NCBI GenBank assembly: GCA_051278165.1
Contig: JBNMNW010000068.1
Location: 1 to 21,965 of the forward strand
Direction: 5' to 3'
Source: GCA-2684655 sp051278165
GTDB taxonomy: Bacteria > Planctomycetota > UBA1135 > UBA2386
DNA length: 21,965 nucleotides
In this document: positions 14,901 to 21,700 of the stretch, one piece after another
How the letters are laid out: each line of letters opens with the position of its first letter
Position numbering within the stretch: position 1 is the stretch's first letter
Made by a program: the position numbers and the translations under genes
Notes under the pieces: generated by a model
What the model was told of the DNA's origin: nothing
Seen by the model: only the letters and a program-made list of their open reading frames with translations
Databases searched by the model: none

Positions 14901-15013
14901 AAGTGCCGGAAGGCCCACGCGATCCAGAAGTGGAAGGCGACTTCGACAACGAAGCCGACATCCGCGCCAAGGAAGAAGCTGCCGCAGCTGCGGCGGCGAT
15001 CGAAAAGAGCTAG
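11963..15013 (+). CDS. secDF: single-chain SecD-SecF protein translocase subunit
   Basis: This 1016-residue inner-membrane protein uses the proton gradient to help pull preproteins through SecYEG on the periplasmic side. The SecD half has a first helix at about 9-28, the D1 motif DLKGGTQLLY near residue 33, a large periplasmic P1 region, and membrane helices with the motif LPGLGGIVLTLGMAVDANVL near 420-440. The SecF half begins at about 550, with SIDFTGGANLRMV near 575 and the motif TIIGYSVNDTIVVFDRIREN near 872-891. SecD and SecF are separate genes in E. coli; fusion is known in several phyla. The start at 11963 puts the first helix at the N-terminus; a GTG at 11861 would add 34 unstructured residues. 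The C-terminal tail is acidic and then Ala-rich. No yajC is adjacent. Confidence 0.95.
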   Translation: MLENARRQFLLVLIAIIAGATCWVTLSPTLGPDLKGGTQLLYNVPKATLDGIIKKEGASAKEIMAQTITVMRERIDPNGTLDPLITQSGDTGILIELGEFKNPNELKRVLERIGNLGRLEMRMVAYEDYRKYTEVTFNLAAERTRLETWLKVPANKELIDKDPKNIRRFNESVTNGPIARNNLHWFPREIRSDPKDRTRWDRSYTMIPSLQGQTVRAWDETQYNAGAIPAEISKLEVKDQRLIEFVAINMKERSFSGEDLDPSGVGVGMGNNGGPGVNYRMRGGLTAAYADWSAEHKGKSSAIILNGYVKSAPSFENKITRNGIITGDFTQAEVEELVKVLRTGSLRIEPELLSQVTIGAQLGNQAISRGVWSIVGGGVLVFLFMLAFYKLAGTIACVSLLLNVFLLYAGMLFMQATITLPGLGGIVLTLGMAVDANVLIYERIREELNKGKELLQAVRAGFERAMSAILDSNITTFLVGLVLFNVGVGPVRGFAVTLMVGIVTTVFTQFFVSRLLFHWALTNNKLEGWKPNTLFENRSLDFVGKIKTCGAFSAIVIIAGLAYATTVPSEKVLSIDFTGGANLRMVCNEGLEPDFIRDALTNDKKFIAEYPTTGVNTYGESGSQFNVRLKLNSTQRDEINEGRKAWRELRKTAPEGTTTAVYEPPYLGELRRIFDGKLVDQAFSGGMLTESASNGDSLQNAQLNVHFAAPVDLKRLQDLLGAGLSQSLIVPMSDDGVADVAATSSKSFRVEWTTQITTKEWQLAEIVSEQIATLEDDNSNPIVLSDPFPEAQEIQGRLVNDLRNAAIGALILAWALIVFYLRVRFHEYKYGLAAVVALMHDVLVTFVIVVLFNNMGLVSAEIGLAMIACFLTIIGYSVNDTIVVFDRIRENRIENARNNVDESFRSLINRSLNQTLSRTILTTVLTLFVVVAQLIVNYDSGSDLEAFAFAMTVGMISGVYSTMYIAAPILIWMDKGGPVEVPEGPRDPEVEGDFDNEADIRAKEEAAAAAAAIEKS

Positions 15014-15024
15014 CGCTCGGATCT

Positions 15025-15110
15025 GCAGGTCCTCAGGGCCGCAGGTCCTCAGGGCCGCAGATCCTCAGGGCCTTGGGCTTCAGGGCATTGGGCTTCAGGG
15101 CATTGGTCTT
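15025..15110 (+). repeat. minisatellite of 15/16-nt units behind secDF
   Basis: Units run in tandem: GCAGGTCCTCAGGGCC at 15025-15040 and 15041-15056, a one-base variant at 15057-15072, then TTGGGCTTCAGGGCA at 15073-15087 and 15088-15102, and a decayed partial copy. All share CAGGGC. The first type matches the 15-nt unit at 309-353 in GGGCCGCAG-N-TCCTC. It begins 11 nt after the secDF stop and is non-coding. Confidence 0.85.
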
Positions 15111-15119
15111 AAAAGATCG

Positions 15120-15168
15120 AGCCCTGAGCGTTCTAGCCCCGAAGGCTCTGCCCCTAAGTAGCAGGGCT
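15120..15168 (+). terminator. possible secDF terminator region
   Basis: AGCCCTG at 15120-15126 is complementary to CAGGGCT at 15162-15168, enclosing a smaller AGCC/GGCT hairpin at 15135-15147. It follows the minisatellite and precedes nadB. There is no T-run, and the outer arms are 35 nt apart, so the call is weak. Confidence 0.3.
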
Positions 15169-15183
15169 AAGTTAAGGTGAGCA

Positions 15184-15230
15184 GGGCCGACTAGGCCCCC
15201 ACCGACCCCAGGCGCCACTTCGGTAGCGCC
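15184..15230 (+). promoter_or_regulatory. two hairpins directly before nadB, one UUCG-capped
   Basis: GGGCC 15184-15188 pairs with GGCCC 15194-15198. GGCGC 15211-15215 pairs with GCGCC 15226-15230, continued after one mismatch by AC/GT closing a TTCG tetraloop (15219-15222), the very stable C(UUCG)G form. The second hairpin ends 5 nt before the nadB ATG, exactly where an SD would be; no SD is visible. It may control translation or be a small ligand-binding RNA. Confidence 0.4.
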
Positions 15231-15235
15231 GCGTT

Positions 15236-16960
15236 ATGAACCCGCAACTCGCAACGCCACGCTTCACGGGACTACTAGCCCCGTTTGACCTGCGCACCAC
15301 CGCGCTACTCCGAACGGATGTGCTCGTCATAGGCTCCGGCATCGCCGGCGCCGCGACCGCCCTCGCGGCTGCCGAAGAAGGCGCCGAGGTGCTGCTCGTA
15401 ACCAAAGACAAACTCGACGAGACCAACACCGCATGGGCGCAAGGCGGCATTGCCGTCGTGCAACTGCCCGAAGACAGCATCGAGCAGCACGTCGAAGACA
15501 CGATGCGCGTCGGTGCCGGCATCTCCGACGAAGCCGTCGTGCGCTCAGTCATTGAGCGGGCCGGCGACGCGGTGGCCTGGCTCGAACAACTAGGCACAAT
15601 ATTCGACCGCCACGCTCTCGATAGCGGCGATGCCCACGGCACCCTGCAGCTATCACGCGAAGGCGGCCACAGCCACCCACGCGTCGCACATTCCAACGGT
15701 GCCGCTACGGGCCGCGAGATCCAACGCGCCCTGATCAACGCGCTGCGCGCCCACCCACGCATCACGATCCGCCCACACGTCTTTGTGCGCGACCTGATCC
15801 TGCGTGACGGCCGCTGCGTCGGCGCTGCCGGCCTTCAGAACGGTCGCAACGAAGCGATGGAAATCGCCATCGAGGCGAACTCGGTAGTGGTCGCGACCGG
15901 CGGCACCGGCCAGATTTACCGCGAGACCACCAACCCGACCGGCGCCAGCGGCGACGGCCAGGCGTTGTGCTTCCGCGCCGGTGCGCGCCTCGCCGACTGC
16001 GAGTTCATGCAGTTCCACCCAACCACGCTCTACATTGCCGGTGCTTCGCGCTTCCTGATCAGCGAAGTCGTGCGCGGAGCAGGCGCGGTGTTGCGCGATC
16101 GCAACGGCGACCGCGTCATGGAGGGCAAGCACCCGATGGCCGACCTCGCGCCGCGCGACGTCGTCAGCCGCGCCATCCTTGAGCGCATGGTCGCCACCAA
16201 CGACACGCACGTCTATCTCGACATGAGTAGCGTGCGCGGCAACCCGCACGAACTGTTCCCGTCGATCGCGCGCATCTGCTCGACGTTCGACCTGGACCTG
16301 GCCAAGGATGCGATCCCGGTGCGCCCCGGCGCCCACTACTTCCTCGGCGGTGCGGCTACCGACTCAGAAGGCCTAACCAATGTGCCCGGCCTGTTCGCGG
16401 TTGGCGAAGCGGCGGCTTCGGGACTGCACGGCGCCAACCGGCTGGCATCCAATTCACTACTAGAGGGCTCGGTCATTGGCCTGCAATGTGGGCGCGTCGC
16501 CGCCCGCCAAGCCCTGGAAGCCGAAGGCAACGGCACCCGACTCGGCCTGCCGCGTCGGCTCGATGGCCCGGTGCTCGCCGCCGACCCGCCACGCCTGCTT
16601 CACGACGACCTGCTCTACGCCCTTAAGTCGCTGATGTGGCGCCAGGTCGGCCTGCGCCGCGAAGCCCAAGGCATGCAGGACGCCCGGGCGCGCATCGCGT
16701 TCTGGCACCAATACCTAACCCGCGGCCACCTCGACAACCGTGCCGCCTGCGAACTGGCCAACATGCTGACCGTCGCGGCACTCGTGACCGAGGCCGGCCT
16801 GCAGCGCGACGAGTCACGGGGCACGCACTTCCGGACCGACGCGAACCAGCGGGACGACGAACGTTTCTGCCGTCGCATCTTCCTACAACGTGCAGATGAT
16901 GGTCGAATCAGTAGTGAACACGGTCCGCTGTCTCAGCCGACCGACCGTACCCCAGCCTGA
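15236..16960 (+). CDS. nadB: L-aspartate oxidase
   Basis: This 574-residue flavoenzyme oxidises L-aspartate to iminoaspartate, the first step of de novo NAD synthesis (nadA then makes quinolinate; it is not in the window). It belongs to the succinate dehydrogenase/fumarate reductase flavoprotein family. The FAD-binding VIGSGIAGAATALAAAEEGAEV is at about 31-52, followed by NTAWAQGGIAVV, the SREGGHSHPRVAHSNGAATG segment, PTGASGDGQALCFRAGA, EFMQFHPTTL, the catalytic-loop APRDVVSRAI and the C-terminal GLFAVGEAAASGLHGANRLASNSLLEG. These favour NadB over SdhA or FrdA, as does the lack of a covalent-FAD His context. A helical domain and a polar tail follow. hflX starts 22 nt downstream, probably in the same transcript. 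The ATG has no SD and sits just after a UUCG hairpin. Confidence 0.95.
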   Translation: MNPQLATPRFTGLLAPFDLRTTALLRTDVLVIGSGIAGAATALAAAEEGAEVLLVTKDKLDETNTAWAQGGIAVVQLPEDSIEQHVEDTMRVGAGISDEAVVRSVIERAGDAVAWLEQLGTIFDRHALDSGDAHGTLQLSREGGHSHPRVAHSNGAATGREIQRALINALRAHPRITIRPHVFVRDLILRDGRCVGAAGLQNGRNEAMEIAIEANSVVVATGGTGQIYRETTNPTGASGDGQALCFRAGARLADCEFMQFHPTTLYIAGASRFLISEVVRGAGAVLRDRNGDRVMEGKHPMADLAPRDVVSRAILERMVATNDTHVYLDMSSVRGNPHELFPSIARICSTFDLDLAKDAIPVRPGAHYFLGGAATDSEGLTNVPGLFAVGEAAASGLHGANRLASNSLLEGSVIGLQCGRVAARQALEAEGNGTRLGLPRRLDGPVLAADPPRLLHDDLLYALKSLMWRQVGLRREAQGMQDARARIAFWHQYLTRGHLDNRAACELANMLTVAALVTEAGLQRDESRGTHFRTDANQRDDERFCRRIFLQRADDGRISSEHGPLSQPTDRTPA

Positions 16961-16982
16961 CTCTTCAGGCGTATAAGCAATC

Positions 16983-18308
16983 TTGGGCGAACAACCACAC
17001 GACCGGACCCTGGACACTCGCCAGGGCCACGCCACCGAAGCGATCCTGTTTGGCATCATGCCGATGGGCGATCCGCGCACTGCAGCGGAAGCGCTGTCCG
17101 AACTGCAACAGCTCGCCGAGACCGCCGACTTCGTGCCGGCAGGCTGCATGGTGCAGCACCGGCGCGTCCCTGACGCGCATGGTTTCCTCGGCGCCGGCAA
17201 GCTCGCCGAGCTCGCCGAAGTCGTCAAGCTGGCGCACAGCGGCTGTGTCATCTGCGACGACTCGCTGACGCCTAACCAGATGCGCAACATCGAGAACACC
17301 GTCGGTGTTCCCGTCATGGACCGCAGTGAATTGATCCTGCAGATCTTCGGCACGCACGCGCGCACGCCGCAGGCTCGCATGCAGGTCGAACTCGCGGCGC
17401 TGCAATACGAGATGCCGCGACTGCGGCGGCGTTGGACCCACCTCGAACGACAGCGCGGCGGCATTGGCATCCGCGGTGGTGCTGGCGAGAAGCAGATCGA
17501 CGTCGACCGCAACTTGCTGCGCACGCGCATTGCTTCCGTCAACCGCGACCTGAAACGCATCGAACAACACAAGGTGCGCGCCGTGCAGTCGCGCCCGGAC
17601 TTGTTCACCGTCGCTCTAGTGGGCTACACCAACGCTGGCAAGTCGTCGCTAATGAACCGGCTGACTGACGCCGGCGTGCTCGCGGAGAACAAGCTGTTCT
17701 CCACGCTCGACACCCGCACCAGGCCGTGGCGCCTGTCCGGTGGCCGAACGATCCTGCTAACCGATACCGTCGGTTTCCTGCGCAAGCTGCCGCACCAACT
17801 CGTCGCCAGCTTCCACGCGACCCTCGAAGAAGCGCTGCACGCGGACCTGCTGCTGGTGCTCGTCGATGGCAGTTCCGCGGAAGCCACCGAGCAACTGATC
17901 GCGGTCGACGAGGTGCTAAACACACTTAAGGCCGACAACCTGCCGCGCCTGACGGTGCTGAACAAACTTGACCTAGTCGAAGACCGCGCGACCCTGGCGC
18001 CTTTGTGGCACATCGACCCGCACGCGATCGCCGTCTCGGTTCAGGATGGCGAAGGCATTCCCGAAGTCATGACTTCGATTCAGAACCACCTGGCTGCCGT
18101 CGAGAACCGTGTCGAGTTGCTGCTGCCGCACTCGGCTGGTGCGCTCCACGCGGAAATCCGCACGCGGACAACTGTGCTGTCGGAGTTCTACACCGAGGAC
18201 GGCTGCCTGATGGAGATCCAGGCATCGCCAGCGATTCTCGGTCAATTGATGGCGGGCGGCGCACAAGCGGTGCAACGAGCGCCAGATGCGCCTGACCAGA
18301 TCGACTAG
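16983..18308 (+). CDS. hflX: ribosome-associated GTPase HflX
   Basis: This 441-residue GTPase binds the 50S subunit and splits stalled ribosomes, notably after heat or antibiotic stress. The N-terminal HflX domain has VQHRRVPDAHGFLGAGKLAEL (about 57-77) and the family linker RGGIGIRGGAGEKQIDVDRNLL (about 158-179), where the common GPGETQLE reads GAGEKQID. The G domain has G1 GYTNAGKSS (214-222), switch I TLDTRTR (241-247), G3 DTVGF (261-265) and G4 NKLD (327-330). A C-terminal domain of about 70 residues completes the protein. The chosen start is TTG at 16983: an in-frame stop lies at 16974-16976, and the next ATG (residue 26) falls within the N-terminal strand. It follows nadB closely, so it is likely cotranscribed. 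Confidence 0.94.
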   Translation: MGEQPHDRTLDTRQGHATEAILFGIMPMGDPRTAAEALSELQQLAETADFVPAGCMVQHRRVPDAHGFLGAGKLAELAEVVKLAHSGCVICDDSLTPNQMRNIENTVGVPVMDRSELILQIFGTHARTPQARMQVELAALQYEMPRLRRRWTHLERQRGGIGIRGGAGEKQIDVDRNLLRTRIASVNRDLKRIEQHKVRAVQSRPDLFTVALVGYTNAGKSSLMNRLTDAGVLAENKLFSTLDTRTRPWRLSGGRTILLTDTVGFLRKLPHQLVASFHATLEEALHADLLLVLVDGSSAEATEQLIAVDEVLNTLKADNLPRLTVLNKLDLVEDRATLAPLWHIDPHAIAVSVQDGEGIPEVMTSIQNHLAAVENRVELLLPHSAGALHAEIRTRTTVLSEFYTEDGCLMEIQASPAILGQLMAGGAQAVQRAPDAPDQID

Positions 18309-18338
18309 GTTCGCCGGGCCGTTGTTCGCGGTCATGGT

Positions 18339-18371
18339 GCTAGTTCACCACTGCTAGTTCACCACTGCTAG
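18339..18371 (+). repeat. 14-nt tandem repeat inside an inverted repeat, after hflX
   Basis: GCTAGTTCACCACT is present at 18339-18352 and 18353-18366, with a partial third copy (GCTAG) to 18371. The array is bracketed by CGGTCA (18329-18334) and TGACCG (18373-18378), which are complementary. TGGTG/CACCA at 18335-18350 can form a hairpin inside. It lies 30 nt after the hflX stop and could serve as its transcript end. Confidence 0.75.
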
Positions 18372-18747
18372 GTGACCGTCGCTGCTTGCCCCTGTTGGGC
18401 CAATCTGGCTCGACCACGGCGCCACAAGAACTCGGCGCATCCGAACGAATCGCACCATTTCGGCCACCGGATCGCACTGCGCACGAGCACGCAAAAGGCA
18501 CGACTGTGCCTGCTGTTATGCAAAGCGCTGGCAGCGGGCGGCGGTGATCACCGCGTTGTGATGGACCTCGACTTCAGAATGCCTGCAACGCAATTAGGTG
18601 CGCCGCATTGTTAGCGCGGCTTTTCACGAATCTGCCTGTAATGCGCCGGCTCGCGATTCGCTCATTACTGAAACACGATCGACTACCCGCCAGCTCTCAG
18701 CAGCTCACGTTCGTCAAACCGATCGCCTCACTCCGCCCACAACTCAT

Positions 18748-18752
18748 AAGGA
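18748..18752 (+). promoter_or_regulatory. Shine-Dalgarno of the S8 peptidase
   Basis: AAGGA lies 4 nt before ATG 18757, supporting that start. The spacing is short but the match is one of the best in this window, where many genes have none. Confidence 0.6.
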
Positions 18753-18756
18753 ATCC

Positions 18757-21700
18757 ATGCAACTCGCACTTCCAGTCCTCGCCATGAGCGTCGTCGCCGC
18801 ATTCGCGACCGCTCAAAACCCTGACGGCAGCGACCAGCGCCCCGCCGCCGAAGACCCACGCGTACTGCTCGAGTACGCGCAGTTCGACCCGATGGTCAAC
18901 ATCCCGGGGCTGCCACCGGGCTTGAGCGCCGACGCGACCGTCAACCTGCACATTGTGCAGTTCAAGTCGACTCCAACCGAAGCGGACCGCGAGGCAGTGC
19001 GCCAAGCTGGCGGCGAGATCAAGGGCTACCTACCGGTCGACTGCCACCTCGTTTACATGCCCGGTGGCGCGATGAGTCTCTACCAGATTGAAGCGGTTCG
19101 CTGGGTCGGCGCCTATGAGCCGGCCTACCGCATCGAGCCGTTCCTGCTCAAGGAAATCACCTCCGGCGTGGCCCAACCGACGCGCACCTACAACATGGTG
19201 ATGGCAGATAAGCGCAATGACAAAGAGCGCCTCACAGCCAACATCCTAGCGATCGGCGGTGAAGTCATCGACCAACACATCGGCGGCCTGCTGTTCACGG
19301 CATCGCTGAACGCCAAGCAACTGCGTCTAGTTGCCGCCATGGACGAAGTGCTCTGGGTCGATCGCTTTAGCGAGCCAGAATACGACATGGACAACGCCCG
19401 CATCCAAGGTGGCGGCAACGCCGTCGAAGCGCTCGCTGGCTACACTGGTCTTGGCGTTCGCGGCCACATCTACGAAGGTGTCGAAGGCACGCACCCGGAC
19501 TTCAACACGAGCATCCTGCAAATCGGTCCGGCCGCGTGCAACGGCGCCGACAGCCACGGCCACTGCACCGCCGGCATCGTCTTCGGCAACGGCAACAGCG
19601 CCCCGCAAGCTCGCGGCATGGCACCGGATGCCATCGGCTACTACACGCGCTACATCTCGTCGAGCAACACGACGTGCGCCACAAGCCCGGCCCGTAACAC
19701 GATCATTAGCAACGCGATCAGCGCCCAAAACATCATGTTCACGACAGCGTCGTGGGGCAACGCACGCACGTTCTTCTACACCTCGGACTCGGCGGACGCT
19801 GACGACATCGTCTTCGATCACCGGATCCCGTGGACGCAAAGTCAGTCCAACGCTGGCAACCAAGACTCGCGCCCGCAAGCTTGGGCCAAGAACGTCATTT
19901 CAGTCGGTGGTGTTCGTCACCAAAACAACTCGAACGCTGCCGACGACACGTGGAGCAACGGCGGCTCAACTGGTCCGTCCCAAGACACTCGTAGCAAGCC
20001 GGACCTCTGCGCCTACTACGACAGCGTCTGGACTTCGGACCTCTCGGGCACCGCAGGCTACAACACTGCCGCCGGCGTGGCTGGTAACTCGACGACAGGC
20101 TTCAACGGCACGTCCGCCGCAACGCCGATCGTCGCCGGCCACAACGCCATTGCGATCCAGATGTACACGGACCACTTGTTCACGCCGCCGCGCGTGCAAG
20201 GCGGCTCGATGTTCGCAAACCGCCCGTACGCGCAGACGCTGAAGGCGCTGCAAATCGCCTGTGCGAACATGTACACGCCAACGGCAACCGACAATCGTCG
20301 TGAACACGTCGGCTACGGCTTCCCGAGCCTGTCGAACATGTACAACCGCCGAGACAAGATCTCGATCATCCCGGAAGACGAGCCAATCACTCAAGGTGCA
20401 ACGCATACCTACGAGTTCGAAGTGAACCCCGGTGAGTCGATCTTGAAGATCTGCATGACCTACCTCGATCCGGCCGGCAACCCCGCCGCCGCCTTCGATC
20501 GCATCAACGACCTGGACCTGCGGGTCATCGCGCCGAACGGAACCTCCTACTGGGGTAACAACGGTCTCGACGGCGCTGGCCAGACCAACCAATCGTCCAG
20601 TGGCGGCTTCCGCGACTCGCGCGACACGGTTGAGAACGTGATCCGCAACAACCCGATGGCCGGCACCTGGCAGGTGCGTGTCACCGCGCCGACCCTGACG
20701 GTCGACGCCAACGTCGCCACCGGCGCAACGGACGCGACCTACGCGCTCGTCGTCAACGGCGGCCGCCGCATCTTTGGTTCGGACTGCGCCCGCTACCTGC
20801 CGGACACCGGCACCACTAGCCCAAGCGGCAACTACTTCCCGTTTGGTGGCTACAGCCCGAGCACGGTCGACACGACCCTCGTCAGCAACAACGGCGGCTC
20901 CGTCGGTGGCATGGTTTACTTCGACGTCACGGCGACCAGCCCGATCTGGCTGCACAGCCTGATGGTCAACACAAGCCTCCCCGCTGGTGAAGCGATCTGC
21001 CTGGACCTCTACACCAAGAACGGCACCTACGCTGGCAACGAAACGACCCCAGGCTCGTGGACGGCCCGAACCGCCGGAAAGGGCGTATCGGCAGGACTCA
21101 ATGCCGCTAGCCAAATCGACCTTGCCACGCCGTTCCGCCTGTCGGCAGGCTCGTATGGTTTCGCAATCGGCGCGTCAAACTTCGGGCACCGCTACACGAC
21201 CGGCGCCAACAGCTTCGGTACAACCGTGCAGATCACCGCAGGTTCGGCAAGCAACACCCAATTTGCCGGCACCGTGAACTCACCGCGAACGGCGAACATC
21301 ACGCTGAAGTACCGCACGACCACCGATAACGCCCAGAACATGCGTTACCAAACGATCATCCGCAGCGATGAACTCGGTGGTGCAGGCGACATCACCGGCC
21401 TGGCCTTCTCCGGTCAGAGCAACGGATCGCACTACAACTCCAACCTGCTGGTGCGCATGACGCACAAGTCAGCCGGCTACGAATTGTCGACCTCGCTCGG
21501 CTCGAACATCACTGGCTCAACCACGGTGCTGAGCTCCAACCATCACACGTTTAACTACGCCACCGATTCGTGGCGCAACATCGGCCTAACGACACCGTTT
21601 GCCTACAACGGCACATCGGACGTCGTGGTCGAGATCATTGCCCGCGGCAACGTGCAAACGAGCACTGGCTCAGGTGAAGGCCCGTTCAACACGGACTCAA

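Larger units (their letters stand above)
18309..18756. other. 448-nt non-coding region with several inverted repeats
   Basis: I find no convincing gene here; a GTG frame at 18372-18614 has no SD and no family features. Besides the tandem repeat, it holds a 6-bp hairpin AGGCAC/GTGCCT (18496-18511), a perfect 14-nt palindrome GCGGTGATCACCGC (18541-18554) and GCCGC/GCGGC followed by TTTT (18602-18624), a weak terminator candidate. The palindrome could be an operator for the peptidase gene. Promoter elements were not recognised. Confidence 0.4.

Noticed and set aside
15025..15110. CRISPR array
   Set aside because: Repeats are contiguous, without spacers, and no cas genes are present.
18372..18614. 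80-codon frame in the gap after hflX
   Set aside because: It has a GTG start without SD, overlaps the repeat-associated region, and its composition is unlike a protein. It is kept as non-coding.
18480..18620. Possible integron attC site
   Set aside because: GTTAGCG and inverted repeats gave a superficial likeness, but the core sites do not fit RYYYAAC and GTTRRRY, and no integrase or cassette is present.
19966..21114. 382-codon minus-strand open frame inside the S8 peptidase
   Set aside because: It mirrors the codon pattern of the plus-strand gene, which has a signal peptide and catalytic motifs; the minus translation is Val/Arg/Ala-rich with no family features.
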